A stretch of DNA of 64,000 bases from Cymodocea nodosa (Eukaryota > Streptophyta > Magnoliopsida > Alismatales > Cymodoceaceae). The stretch spans positions 7,899,501-7,963,500 of the forward strand of contig CM072345.1 in the NCBI GenBank assembly GCA_036874045.1, given 5' to 3'. A program made the position numbers and the translations under genes. Of this stretch, positions 1-12,939 are shown piece by piece (the first letter of the stretch is position 1; every line of letters begins with the position of its first letter). The notes beneath the pieces were generated by a model that worked only from the letters and a program-made list of their open reading frames with translations, was not told the origin of the DNA and made no database searches.

Positions 1-1
1 A

Positions 2-922
<921 letters not shown>

Positions 923-2269
923 ATGTTTATCATTTCCGGGTAACCATTGCAACATCAACACTCTGTTGCTTTCGTTTTCGCGATTATTTACAAGTTGGTA
1001 TGAGTTAATTATTACGTGGTACAACACTAAGGGAAGTTGAGGTTGAAACTGTGAATGAACATGGTACTAGTAGGCTCGGTACACTTCCAAATGCTTACTT
1101 TGCGGACGTTTTCCGTCGTCATTATAATTGCTTTTCTTCTAACATGCGGAAGTCTTGTTTCCCTTCCCCTTCTTCCATATTTATATGTAGTTTCCGTCAT
1201 AGAAAAAAATCGTATTGTCATGTGGTGTATGTTCCAATATGTACTCCACAGGTCTGTTGCCGGGAGCATACAATCCAGACCAGAAGAATCTTGGCAATTG
1301 GTGTGAAAGCTGTAAGCCCACCACACGTGGAAAGCCACCGGTGGCAGCCACTAGAGCTCGTGTGGGTCTCTCAGAAACGACATTTGCCAGGCATCAGAGA
1401 TGAACGAACGATGACTTCAGGAGCGGCGGTCCTTCACCGCTTCCTCATTGGTCCTCTTGCCGTCGCATTATTTACTTTTACAAGTCGGCATTGGTTCTAA
1501 CTTTACTCACTTATCAAGCTCCTACCAACACTCTTACCAAAAAATTAAAGCATTAATTACTTTTACTTTTGCGTTAAAGCACTAAGTTAATAACATTGCG
1601 ACATAGGGGGGAGGGGGGGGGGCTAAATTGTTTTTCACGTCATGTTATTATTATCTATCTTGGTTATGAAAATCACCGCCAAGAAGAGTTTAGGATTACA
1701 AAATCCTGACGGTTGAAACTGCCAGCATTGCAAAATTGTAGTTAGCGCATGAAAGCTAGCATCGGAGTTTTCATTTTTGTGGAGGGTCGAGTGGTGTGTT
1801 CAGAAAACTGGCGTGCGCTATTGTTTTTACATCATTCATTCATTCCCGATTTGTTTGTGTTCTTGAACGAGAAAGAAGAAACAAAGTCCATGCAATTTGC
1901 TCGGTCCACAGGAACACAATTTATTTGGATGGATGTACAGTGGGACAACAGGAGGAATCTTTGATTTATACAATTTACCATTATGCTCGGCTGAAAAGTC
2001 ACAATGACGTACAGTTACTTTATCGAACGTCCTTTTAATTAAAATCCAAACTAATGATGTAATACAAGCAAGTGTCGATCTATGATAAAGCCATCTTGTG
2101 TATCGTTGGGCTTGTGTCGCCGATTATATCAGACATCACGGAAGAATGATTTTGCCTACCTTAGATACTAAATACCATGATCATTTACAAAGGGCTTGAG
2201 AACGTGACAGCGTATTATAAATGACGGAGTAACTTTGTTACTTCGATTCACTGGAAATATTTTAAAACA

Positions 2270-2560
2270 AAATCCCACCACAGTTGCCCACGCACGGGTG
2301 GGCAGAGGCGACGGCAGGGAATACTGTTCGTTGCACCGCGCACGGGGCGTGAAAAAAAGGAGAATCGCCTTCCGTACGTGGACTGGATTCGGATTCCCCC
2401 TGTCGGGCCTCCACCGGGGACCCGTCACACCGCCGACGGCCACGGCTGCTCCTCCCGGGAAGCCGGTCATCACCCTTCCTCTTCCGTCTCCTTCCCCAAT
2501 GCCTGTCTCCTCCCGGGAAGCTGCTCATCTTCGACGATGACGATGTTAATTATGTCATTC
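2270..2560. other. GC-rich, CpG-rich patch
   Basis: About 290 bp of GC- and CpG-rich DNA in otherwise AT-rich sequence. The block TCCTCCCGGGAAGC occurs at about 2450 and again at about 2510. It looks like a 5' exon or promoter island, but no convincing protein is seen on either strand. It may be a relic of a lost gene end. Confidence 0.35.
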
Positions 2561-2723
2561 CTTTCGCGAGGTTAATTAATTAAGATGGTGCGTGACGAGC
2601 CCTCGGGCACCATCAGACTATTCTAAGTTATCGATAATCAAAGCTTGGGTTTGCGGTGGAAGCTTGTTTGTCTTTACAACCCCATCCAAAAAGAAGGAAT
2701 TTTTATGTTTCAATTTAGACAAA

Positions 2724-2747
2724 TTTTTTTTTTTTTTTTTTTTTTTT
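2724..2747. repeat. Homopolymer T(24) followed by an A-rich run
   Basis: A 24-T run is directly followed by A-rich sequence, so the site is locally self-complementary. It could be the tail of a reverse-strand retroposed sequence; nothing recognisable was found next to it. Confidence 0.6.
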
Positions 2748-3507
2748 AAAAAAGAAAAAGAAAAAAAAGAGAGAGGGTTCCAAGACTGTTGAGGTACGAG
2801 GGTATGGCTTTTACAATATTAAACTCTATTGGCAAAAGTTCTATTTGGTAAAAAAAAAAAAAATTACAATGAAATATTATTAAAAAGTGTTTTAATGATT
2901 TAGAGCTCACAAAACAAATTGTTCTATTGGCTTGAAACAACTGATCACATTTGATCTGACCTGGGAACGAATCCTTTTTAACTTACAAGCAAAATTATTT
3001 TTACAATGATGATAATTCTTACATTTATCGATATTTAAAATTCAAAAATACTTGATAGATCGAAAAGAATTCACATGACTGATCATCTCAAGCAACATGA
3101 TTAATTATGGTTCAAATTATTACCATTGTATCACCACCATTCGAATTTTAATGAAAACTGTGAATATCATTTGGGTACAAACTTCATTGATTAGAACCAA
3201 AACTAAAATTGTGTACACCATTTGGAGTATCTTCAACACTATTTATTACATATACCTTAACTATCTGTCAAAAACTACCATTAAAAACCATATTAATCGA
3301 TCAACAATATTGAAAAAAGGACTCAAACTCATTTACTTCCCTTGTAAATTCTACTGAAAAAAGGAGTGTTTTATGTTACAACTTAAACAAACAAACAAAA
3401 AAGAGAGAAAAATTGTTCACTTTACCTACTAGTTTTTTTTGTTTTGTTTCCTGGAGGCAGTGGTTGGGGTTTTCAATATTCAACCTGATATGTTAATACT
3501 GTTTCAG

Positions 3508-3731
3508 CTTATGGCATGGGTGCATCTGCTGCATGGATGCTTGGATCGATGGAAATGGAAAAGGCTATGGAACCTTACCTGTCTCATCAAATCTCTACTG
3601 GAAACACCCCTCCCCCAAAAGAAAAGAAAAGAAAAAAAAAAAAAACTAGCTCCTGGAAGGGCCAAGCAAAGCACAAGGGAGATCTAGAAGAGGAAGACAC
3701 ACCATCCAAAGTATGCCGCCCATGCCAATGA
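3508..3731 (+). pseudogene. Possible unidentified exon or gene fragment
   Basis: After a T-rich stretch ending TTTCAG (about 3502-3507) an open frame reads AYGMGASAAWMLGSMEMEKA and then a Lys-rich segment, ending at TGA 3729-3731. The first 35 residues look protein-like and the acceptor is reasonable. The later Lys run comes from an A-homopolymer, which suggests noncoding DNA. I do not recognise the family. It may be an orphan exon of a decayed gene. Confidence 0.2.
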
Positions 3732-4274
3732 CCCAAAAGGGGAGGAAAAGGATTGGAAAACCCAGAAATGTTGCAGACATATTGTGTAGTCTAACCATGT
3801 TGCAGATGTACACACTACCATGCATTTAGGACTGTAAGATTTAACTTTCTTCCATTCCAAATCAGGAGTTCCGAGTCATCTCAGAATGTACCGGAGAAGA
3901 AAAACCATGTTGCAGATTTGACCTTTTTCTACTTGTGAAAGAAAAACCATGTCAATAATGGAGAAGGTCGAGAGACCAGTGGAGTGGTTGGAGAAACAAC
4001 GCAACACTGCAGAAATTGCATCAAGACTCCACAACCATATATAGATCAGAATGGGGAAGATAACACTGTCTCGTCATCTTGCAAGTGAACTAGCAGAGGG
4101 TAAAGGATGATCGTTAGCTGACTAAGGAACCAAGAACCGTTTCATTCTTTCCCATAAATGTCATCAATCAGCAAACATACACCGAGATGCAGAAATGTCT
4201 TAGAACACAACCTTCCCTTTCATTGAGAAAAAAAAAGGAAAGCAAAGAGAAGAATGACCCTAAAATCAAATTCC

Positions 4275-4306
4275 ACATACATACATACATACATATATAT
4301 ATATAT
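4275..4306. repeat. Microsatellite (ACAT)n then (AT)n
   Basis: Compound simple repeat: about five ACAT units running into (AT)7-8. It lies downstream of the reverse-strand DVL gene. Confidence 0.9.
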
Positions 4307-4426
4307 GTGAGAACCACTAACTCAAGTAGCAAGCAAACATATATAAATCAATGGTTGAAAAATTAACTAATAAAAATTCAAATCTTGGTAAATAGAAAAA
4401 CTACGTACTGTTATAAAAAAAAAAAA

Positions 4427-4451
4427 GGCAGGCAGGCAGGCAGGCAGGCAG
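4427..4451. repeat. Microsatellite (GGCA)6
   Basis: Six tandem GGCA units follow a 12-A run and end in GCAGCAGC. Likely polymorphic. Confidence 0.9.
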
Positions 4452-4644
4452 CAGCAACACCATATATATTTATGCAAGGCATATATAATAATATACATGG
4501 TCATGCTGGTAATCAAAGCTTATTTATTACGCTCATGACAACAAGCTTATCGATCATAAGCTGCAGCCTGAGCACCACCAGTTCTCTTCTTCACTACCCC
4601 GATCTAAACGATCTGAAGACGTAGGACAAAGCAAGCCACGCGCG

Positions 4645-4788
4645 TTAGGAGTCGCGCCAGCAAACGAGCATGACGACGCACCGGCGAAGTATGTAGAACC
4701 TAGCCCTTTGCTCCCTCACCAGAAGCTTGCACCTCCGGCTGAACGACCGGCACGGATCCCGCAGGTGCCGGCGGCAGAACCCTGCCAT
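4645..4788 (-). CDS. DVL: DVL/RTFL (DEVIL/ROTUNDIFOLIA-like) small peptide, 47 aa
   Basis: Read on the reverse strand from ATG at 4788 to TAA at 4645, with no intron. The protein starts MAGFCRRHLRDPCRSFSRR. The C-terminal half carries the DVL/RTFL signature: Cys-20, then KLLVREQRARFYILRRC (21-37) and VVMLVCW (38-44). Family members are plant-specific peptides of about 40-150 residues. Overexpression in Arabidopsis shortens organs by limiting polar cell proliferation. A membrane-associated location is known for the family; here the hydrophobic VVMLV stretch fits that. A (CT)15/(GA)15 tract ends one base upstream of the ATG, in the likely 5' leader. A longer open frame through the same DNA (4716-4982) is out of frame and shows no family match. 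Single-copy, no damage seen. Confidence 0.9.
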   Translation of the reverse strand: MAGFCRRHLRDPCRSFSRRCKLLVREQRARFYILRRCVVMLVCWRDS

Positions 4789-4789
4789 G

Positions 4790-4820
<31 letters not shown>
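4790..4820 (-). repeat. (CT)15 microsatellite in the DVL 5' leader
   Basis: About fifteen CT units, reading (GA)n on the DVL coding strand and lying immediately before its ATG. GA/CT tracts are common in plant 5' UTRs and bind BBR/BPC-type GAGA factors. A regulatory role is inference. Confidence 0.7.
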
Positions 4821-4823
<3 letters not shown>

Positions 4824-4982
4824 GCAGCAGGAAACAAGAGATGGGTTGGGTGGCTGATGAGGTAAGCAGGCATGGGTTGAACTGTTGAGGAAGAGGTTTA
4901 GCCTATGGCTTTTACTGCTGCTTTCCCTCTGATCCGGGTTTTTCTCTGAAAAGAAGCGTTGCCACCAACGTTCCACACACAT

Positions 4983-5555
4983 AAGAAATTCACAAGCATC
5001 GTATAAGTAATCGAGTTACTTATAATCGCTTTTTTTTCACAGGATGAACCAAAATTTAAGATTTAAAATCTCAGCTCTAAAACCACAATCGGAGAATAAG
5101 TTACAAATAGAGTTTGTGAAAATAAAGCCACACCATAAAAGCACCCTCCCTTAATTAATTACAAGAGGTAGACAGATGTCATCAATAGGAGAAGATAGCC
5201 AAAAGATTAAAACCCAAAGGATGTGACAAACAAGTGGCTCGAAGTAAGTTAGTTCTTGCCTTCAATATCTGCTTCATCTAACCGTCCTTTAACGGCGTAA
5301 GCGTCTGAGGTCGAATCATTTTCGGTATCATTTGCATTATTATCATCAAGAGTTGTAGTATGTCTGTCTCAAATCAAGATAAACGTTTTAGTGAAAAACC
5401 GCAACGAAAAAATTCTGAAAAATATTGAGATGACATTGAATAGCTAGTTAATTGTAATTGTTAATTTACTAGATATTTGACCCCACGAGAACAAATGACC
5501 AAGGAACTTTGGTACAACTTTAAATATTAGTATCATTGGTTAGGGGGGTACAGGT
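4983..5555. other. Intergenic, probable DVL promoter side
   Basis: Upstream flank of the reverse-strand DVL gene. No open frame or element recognised; the first few hundred bases may hold its promoter. Confidence 0.4.
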
Positions 5556-5559
5556 ATCC

Positions 5560-6010
5560 CAATAGGCGAATTCTTTGATTTCCTAATTAAACTAGAGCTG
5601 ATTTTCTTTTACCTTAACTTCAATAACTATAATCTCTACGTTATTCTTAATAAAATCATTTTTAAGCTTCCCCTACAGTATTACTATTCATATATTTAAA
5701 CATACCTATCTCAGCATGCAACACTAACTTTTACACATGATCATACTCTATAACTCATCATTCTCAACCATAAAGTATAGCTGGATGAATGATACTTTTA
5801 TTAATTTTTCTCTTTTCAATTTAAGGATATCTTCTTATCACATAACACTTTAGAAATATTTCTCTACTCTATCTGTTGTACTTCAATTGATTGATCTTAT
5901 AAATAGCATTCTATATAATTTTATCATTACCACTTGTTATAAATCCTAAGTATTTAAAAATTTATAAATCTTATAATCATCTAGTTATACGACCTCATCA
6001 TTAGCTCAAA
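5560..6010 (-). mobile_element. Degenerate RTE-type LINE fragment
   Basis: The reverse strand encodes broken pieces of the C-terminal part of an RTE-clade non-LTR reverse transcriptase. Near 5830-5860 it reads KVLCDKKI, followed by remnants of the LKLKGKFY and RPAILYG-like blocks. Stops and frame changes are frequent. The nucleotide sequence is related to a second fragment at about 12.94-13.35 kb, which supports one repeat family. Dead copy. Confidence 0.6.
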
Positions 6011-6019
6011 TAAAATGTA

Positions 6020-7500
6020 TCTGTTCAGAAAACATTTTTATTAAACTAAACCGTACCAAATCAATTCAAGCTAAATAAAAAGTTTGGTTTCCATGAATCT
6101 TAGGTCCTCCTGAATTTCTTTCACCTTTTTATTTTGTTCTTCAAAGCCTTCAACATTTGGGAAGATATTTAAGGTCATGTCCAAAATGACAGATGAATTG
6201 AATGCTGAATTAGTACGTTTCCAATGGTCTCTCATGTTAATTTGTAGCATTGGCGTTCTTGGTTAGAATTTCTTTGTTAAATATGTGCAGGACCAGACTT
6301 TCCTACATGGTTTTTCCCAATACATTGAAAAAGAATAATATAAAATCTCTCTAGTGAAGTGAAGATACAAATCGGAAAAACAGAGAAGGTATTGATTGTA
6401 AAGAAGCTTCAGACGATAGAAGAAATAACAAAGGAGGTCGACATTGAAATGAAGAAGTTGAAGTTTATTTTGTATGCTCCATTTATTTATTTATTAATTG
6501 CTATTTTGCATTGTTCATAGGTTGGATGTTTATTGTATTTTTTTTTCTTATATATTAACCATGACTTAATTGGATGTAATAGGCATCATGGATTTTTTTT
6601 TTTTTAATTTAACCACACTTGGATGCAATAGCTACCATGTGTCTATGTATTACCATGTCCCTTTGAAGTACTGATTCGTATAATTCTTCAATAACACAAA
6701 CGTTACGGTAATAATGAAAACACATGATCTAACACACATACAACAAACTATCAACATTCACCATTCAACATGGTCACATAAGTACAATTCCTTGCCCAAA
6801 ATATCATTGGAATCACATTTTGTGGTTCCTTGTTCCAGCAAAAATCGCAGATTAGACTCTCAAAATAATATTCCTAAGATCTAAATAAACAAGCAATGTC
6901 TAATCAAATCAGTGTTTGGGAATCAACTACTGAAATGAGTGTTTTGTCTCGGACAAGTCATTGACTCTACATTTTAAAGAATCAACTACTGAAATCAAGA
7001 ATCATGAATCTATCAATCAAGTCGATGATTTTGAACCATTCTCAAAAATTACAAAACCGATTGGAGATGTCGCATGCGGTATGACAAAATTTTCAACTGA
7101 AAAACTGGTGAAGCATTTAAATTGCATGCTCTTCGCCTTCCAATATTCCATGTATCCCATGTGTGGAGATTTTCCGTTTTGCTGCTCAAAATATTTCATC
7201 CATATTCGTCGGCGACACGCTGTTTGAATTTGAAGGTAAAAATAGAAAAACCTTTTGAAACCTGAAAATAATAAACTCAATAGAAAAATTATAAAAAATA
7301 TCAGAAAATGGAACACCCTACAAATTGAAAAAGAAGAAGAAGAAACTAATAGACAAGCTTCTCAATTTTGTAAATTAGAAGAATCTGAATACAAGTTTGT
7401 CAAATGACAGTTCCATACATGATAATCTTTTTTAGGAGAGGTCCAAAGTTAAAACTTCAAACAAAAGGAACCACAGGTTTACGTATTTTTTGGCCCAAAA
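6020..7500. other. AT-rich spacer downstream of the SnRK1 beta-3 gene
   Basis: No gene recognised. An 89-codon open frame at 6961-7227 (+) has no motif I know and no upstream gene context. The part next to 7524 should include the 3' UTR of the reverse-strand gene. Confidence 0.45.
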
Positions 7501-7523
7501 AGAATCAAACTGACATGAACAGA

Positions 7524-7939
7524 TTAAGATCCCCTTCTTTGAATTGGTTTATAGAGAGTGACAGTAACATATTTTGATCGAAAACGATGTGTGATACCAA
7601 GAGCCACAACTGTTCTTGGAGATTCACGGTTCTCTATGTACAGATGGTTGAGGATCACGTTCTGTGGTGCCGGAAGAATGGATGAAGCCTCTCCACCTGT
7701 TGGGTAGCGCAGCAAGGTGTCCTGCAAGTGGGGAGGAACAATTGGGGGATCTCGTGCTTCATCTTCATTCCCAGGAACAGGATTGGTATAGCTGGAATCA
7801 GGTGACCTGGGAACCTCAAATCCTACAATCTTGGACTCCTGCAGCATCTTATATTCTTCAGAATACACATCGACAGTAGAAACATCTATTAGTCATCCAA
7901 TTATACAGCTCTTACCTCATCTTCTTCATGTCTATCCAT
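7524..7939 (-). CDS. KINB3: SnRK1 regulatory subunit beta-3 (exons 7916-7939 and 7524-7838)
   Basis: The beta-3 subunit is the plant-specific, carbohydrate-module-less scaffold of the SnRK1 (SNF1/AMPK) energy-sensing kinase. It bridges the kinase and gamma subunits. Reverse strand: exon 1 encodes MDRHEEDE and ends GAG/GTAAG; a 77-nt intron ends CTGCAG; exon 2 gives 104 residues, for 112 in all. Residues 9-20 read ESKIVGFEVPRS, followed by the linker DEARDPPIVPPHL. The AMPK-beta C-terminal domain then follows, with PQNVILNHLYIENRE, VVALGITHRFRSKYVTV and the C-terminal YKPIQRRGS. Length and order match the Arabidopsis protein (about 114 residues). The start was chosen because splicing gives an acidic beta-3-like N terminus; an unspliced frame would begin with a non-conserved MYSEEYK segment. 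Intact. Confidence 0.93.
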
Positions 7940-8452
7940 GATGCAATGCGTCGCTCACAGATGAACCTCAGAATAGGAGTTCCGTGGCTCAATATCAACA
8001 ACACTACATCAAATGGTCACCCAAACAAATCAAGCATGTTGAAAATTATCAAATGTTTAGTGCCTAATGCAATACAAATGTTCAGTTTTGAAAAGGGGTA
8101 TTCACTTAATCAAGAGACTGACTGTCAACCATATATTCATCATTCATAAGAAGAACTCCATTTATGTGCTAAAAAATATGGTTCATGTTTGTCAATGTTC
8201 AGGATCCCTTTTTACATTAAAAGTTCAAAACCAGAAATTTGGAAATATGGTAAGCATAATGTAGGTGATAACAGCACCAAAGAAGCAAAAGAACGCAGAA
8301 ATACGGTACGGCCTAAAGCCAAAAGCAAAACAAGCAAAAATCATGAAATAAGAAGGTAAAAAAACAACTAAGTGAACAACAAAACCAACAGGATGCCGGG
8401 CCTGAAGACATGACATTCCCAAGAATCCAACTACACTGTGATAATCACATTG

Positions 8453-8563
8453 ATTATCCATCATCAGGTTATTTTTGAGGATAAAGAGAGGACCATTTGT
8501 ACACCACTTTTCACCCTTATCACCCATAAGACTTCCATCTTTTTGATTATCCATCATCAGGTT
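8453..8563. repeat. Short direct repeat, about 90 bp apart
   Basis: The 19-bp string GATTATCCATCATCAGGTT occurs near 8454 and again near 8544, each followed by a T-rich stretch. Origin unknown; possibly a small slippage or excision duplication. Confidence 0.6.
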
Positions 8564-8795
8564 AGTTTTGGTTATCACGACATCCCCAAAGCAACAGGAT
8601 GCATGACTCAAAACTTAAAATCCTTGTGCCAACGGTATGTAAGACTCACCTCTCTTTACGCCAACAGATAACACCAAATTGCATGATGATCTCATACTCG
8701 GTACTGTCTCCTAGTTAAACAAAAGAAATGAACCAAGGAGCTCCCAAAAATAAGTATCTCCAGCAGGTAATCACGTGTACAGAAAGCCTTACCCT

Positions 8796-8796
<1 letters not shown>

Positions 8797-8827
<31 letters not shown>
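8797..8827. repeat. Homopolymer C(31)
   Basis: Thirty-one consecutive C residues (G on the strand of the SnRK1 beta-3 gene). This is very unusual for a plant genome of this base composition. Confidence 0.95.
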
Positions 8828-8829
<2 letters not shown>

Positions 8830-9560
8830 AGAGAAAGACACCCTGACATACAATCATTTAGCCTGATTATATCTTCGATGATTCACTTAAATGCCTCATT
8901 GATAATTATTGAATCATTCTTTACCTCTTTTTGATAAACCTTGTGTGAAGTGTCAACAAATTTAGCTTTAAATTTATGGATTCTTCCAAAATCCATATAG
9001 GTTCAACTTCTTTAAGATCCCCTACAAATGGTAAAGCAATCAAACAATTTCCATGTCCCAATAGAGATGATCAAACTTCATGATCCATATCTTCCATGGC
9101 TTAGCTTGAGAAGCTATAACTTGCATAAAGGCTGTAAGATCATTTTTCACATTTTAAGTGATTAACAAACAATGACTGACAATTACTTCCAAACTCTTTA
9201 AATGTCCATGCTCTTTTACTTCTTTTCGATAGTTTTGAAAAATGTACCACTTAAATTGCCTAATGATATTCATTCATTCCACCTGATCAAGAATATAACC
9301 TGCACTGGGTGCACAAATGGAAGGGACACCTGCAATGTGTTAAATTGTACAGAAATTTATGTTTACAAAAATGTAATATCACAGAATTCAACCAACATAT
9401 TAACATCTATGATAGCTAAGATTTGATCACTAAGAATCTATAACCATAACTAGTTTCAACATAACCTACAAATATAGCATTTACTATTTCTAATCCCATG
9501 TTTTTATTGTTATGGAATCAATACATTTCCAGGATACCTACACACTTTCAAGAAATCTAA

Positions 9561-10163
9561 GGGTGCATTTGAATGACTTGATTATCTCCTACGTCAATGG
9601 CAGAAGTTGGAGTGCCCTTGGGTTCAAACACCCATTGAAGAGGAAGCAAGAGTGGATGAAGCAGTGTGAATCTAGTGAGAAAAATGAATGAAGGATAGGA
9701 AGCGGTCTCATTCTACTTCCATGCCATGCACCTCAATTCCAGTGGTGAAATGATGATATAGTCCTCTAGAATCTTCCTCTAGATTTTTACACAATTACAA
9801 GAAAATGCCATTTTTACTTCCAAGTGTATCCCTTTCTCCAAACACATAAGATCAAACCACATCTTCCACAAATGAGATCGAGGTTCATCCTCCACCAAAT
9901 CTCCCATCTGTTCCTCTTCCTCCAACTGACTCATCAATCTATCTCACCAAAGAACAAAGGAGATCTAGGTTCAATCTAATTGGTTTGAGCTAGGGCATTT
10001 CCACCTTTTCACATTGGTATCAACAAGTTGAGCAGACCAAACAAAGTCCAACATGTGTCAAAATTTTGAAGGATCTCTGCTACAAGGCCTGTAGGAATGG
10101 GAGCTGCAAATCCTTCGCTCCTGCTAAGAAGTTTGAGAAAACAGTAGTTTACCAAACACAGCC
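9561..10163. mobile_element. Candidate non-autonomous DNA transposon (MITE-like)
   Basis: Left end GGGTGCATTTGAATGAC and right end, read in reverse, GGCTGTGTTTGGTAAAC are imperfect inverted repeats of the 'GGG-TGTGTTTGG' kind seen in plant hAT and Harbinger MITEs. The interior, about 600 bp, has no coding capacity. No perfect target duplication was found, so the limits are approximate. Confidence 0.35.
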
Positions 10164-10169
10164 AATGTT

Positions 10170-11620
10170 AGGTTTCTCGACCTTTTCATAATTCATAAGT
10201 GTTGTTTTATTTATATTTATGGGGAACTCTATTTAAAAATCAAAATATTTTTTGAGCAGCAACCAAAGGAAGTATGGTTAAAACATGTGAAATCAAGGGG
10301 CCTACACAAGCCATAGAAACACCCTATTAGGCTTCCAAGGAGAAACCCACTAGACATGAAGACAATAGGAAAAAAAACTAAAAGTTAAAGATTAAAAGCA
10401 AGGGTTGGTAAACATGGAAGACACCAAACCCAACCAACTTCCATATCAAAGAGTAACCAAAGAGTGAAGCCACACTCAAACTTCCGCAACATCATATATG
10501 CCTCTTGCTTGCCACAATCTCGACCACTCCACCATATAGTTTGTCAACCTAGTCCAAAAATGCTCACTATTGTGACTAATGCCTCAGAATATCCTACCGT
10601 TCCTCTTCAACCACCTCCTTTATCATACTACATGAGGAATGGTGAGCCAAAATTTCTTATTGATTGCCCCAAGTCCCCTTTTCCCTACCCACTTGTCTGA
10701 AAATCCAAGCCATATGCCATCTCCTGAGGTCCTACATGTCCATCCATGAGCACCAGTAATGTCTCACTGAGGAAATAGTCAAAGAGCATGTGCCATTAAT
10801 CTTCCTTGTAAGAGTTGAAAAATCTAACACATGCTAGCAAGTGAGAAACCTAGTCTCTTAAGAAAGCAGTAAATTAGGATTACTTTGTACTATCTAGTTT
10901 ACCATAAGCCAAGTGTATTTTGCATCTTATTTCCTAAATCACAACTTTCCAGACATTTATGACAAGATGTCGATAGGGGAAAGGGCAGCCCAACTAGTCT
11001 CTAGAGAGATGGTGATTAGAGAAGTGAACCCAAAGCAATAGACCTTGAGCTTTAAAGACGAGAGAAACAAGACACACCTATGCCAAGGAGCTAAGGGGAT
11101 TAGGAATGCAATGACAGAAAATGACAACAACAAAACTGGAAAGTTGGAAGCAAGGGAATTCTTTTTTGATTCAATATTGGACATTGATAAATTGAAATTT
11201 TGACACATGTCAAAGTCATGATGGTGGGGGCATGGTAAAAATACACCTTTCAATAACAAAAAAAAGGATAATGTCAGTTTCACGACAAGCCAAAAAACTA
11301 ATGTGTAGATGAAATTCAATGTTTAACTCCATGATTGGGAGACCTTAACTAGGAGCCAGGTTTTTGTTTCAACTCTGTTTACTTTTTCAGGAAAGAAAAG
11401 TGAGACTAGGTGGAATTTTCAACCTTTTCTTTTAGATTGTGTACAAGACAAAATAACAAAGGGCATGGAATACCTATAAGAAATTTTAAGGTCATTGTTG
11501 CCATCAAGAACATTCGTTAGAGCATTTATATCCAATAGATGAAGTGTATTTATCTATGCAACGCTTTTGTGACTTGGTTAACATTGAAGGAGACATATCC
11601 AAAAAAGTTCAGTAAATTTT
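10170..11620. other. Noncoding spacer or intron DNA
   Basis: No protein motif, RNA gene or repeat recognised. The open frames at 10464-10700 (+) and 10957-11319 (-) look random. Confidence 0.4.
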
Positions 11621-11624
11621 CTTA

Positions 11625-12564
11625 GGGTCTACTTGGATCTATCTACTTGTAGATGCCAACTTCTTAGGTCCGTTTGAGTTAGCTTCTAGGATAGCTTTTG
11701 GCACATTGTTATTCTCAAAAGTTGCTTGCTCATGAAATCTATCACAAACAGGGCATTGAAGAAAGATTCTGGGAAAAACACCTAGCTTTTGTTAATGAGT
11801 GGCAACTTCTATAAACTACAATAGGGCAGATTTTCCAACAAGCTGCAATTTCATTCACTATTCTCCTTTATTTGTCTTCTTTGTCATCCTCAATTTACAA
11901 AACAAACGAGCTTTTAGAGGTTGTTATTCAATGCTAACTTCTCCAGATATGTCCAAGAAACTAGTTTCTACCTTTAGGACTTAAAATCTATTTTTGGGAG
12001 TAGTCCAAAAACACTCTTAATTGGTCATAGAAGTCAGCTTTTACAACTTCTTAGAAAAGCTAACATCTCAAGAATTTTAAAATCTCATTTGGTATAACTT
12101 GAAAGCCTCAATTACTTCTATACAATTTTTTTAGTTCCAATTTTATCCCCTGACAATATAAATTTTAGCACATAAAAATTGACTAAGTTGTTAGTCATGA
12201 AATCTAAAAACTTTCATTCAATAGATGTCTAGTACTACAACATCAGAAAATATTAATAACATCAAGGTCAAATACAAAATAAGGATGTAGACAACGACTT
12301 AGAAGTTTACTTTGACAAAAACTTAAAAAAACTATTTTTTTTATAAATATAATATACATAAATATATGATATATGTAATATTTATATTAGTATACATTAA
12401 TATAGTACATTATAATATGGAAGGAAAGATCAAATGGGAGTGACTAATAATGGGGTGGAATTTTAGCTTAATGAATAAATCTTGTTTGGTTCTATTACTA
12501 AATTCTGGGAAATCCAATAGATGAAGCTAAGAAATTGGTTCTAAAAGTGTATCCAAACAAACCC
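11625..12564. mobile_element. PIF/Harbinger-like non-autonomous transposon, TSD TTA
   Basis: The left end GGGTCTACTTGGATC and the right end, read in reverse, GGGTTTGTTTGGATA form 15-bp terminal inverted repeats with a few mismatches. Both ends are flanked by TTA (11622-11624 and 12565-12567), the three-base target duplication of PIF/Harbinger elements. The 940-bp interior has no transposase. Subterminal sequences near 11.68 and 12.05 kb are roughly inverted to each other. Confidence 0.6.
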
Positions 12565-12939
12565 TTAGCAGATAAGTTCAGTGAAACTTATTTGTGGCAT
12601 TGTAGTGATAACTAGACATCCTAAATCAAGAACATAAGGAAGATTTTTTGAACCAATCGCTTCATGACATTGTTAAGAAGATGGCCGAACTTTGTCATTT
12701 TGATCACATTTTTTCTTGTCATAACTATATGAGAACTCTAAATCTAAATATATATATATATATGACACAATGTGCAAACAATTAGTACATGGTAAATAAG
12801 TCAAGAAGTAACGTTCCTCATATATAAGCAAACAAAAATGAAAATCAATTGGATATAATAACTACCAAATATTTCCTTTATCTAGTTCCCTCCTAAGGTT
12901 ATGACTAAACCACGTAAACTAATTTTCTCTTATCCCCTA

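Larger units (their letters stand above)
923..3430. other. Intergenic: CDC48 3' flank and AT-rich spacer
   Basis: This holds the CDC48 3' UTR, then spacer with no recognisable gene. Short open frames at 1050-1500, 1749-2038 and 3097-3357 show no family motif or codon bias. A GC-rich patch and a T/A homopolymer within it are listed separately. Confidence 0.6.

Noticed and set aside
1051-1500. 150-codon plus-strand frame after CDC48
   Set aside because: No domain, no splice context and codon use like noncoding DNA.
4716-4982. 88-codon reverse frame with an Arg-Glu repeat
   Set aside because: The repeat comes from the (CT)n tract; the overlapping frame encodes the conserved DVL peptide.
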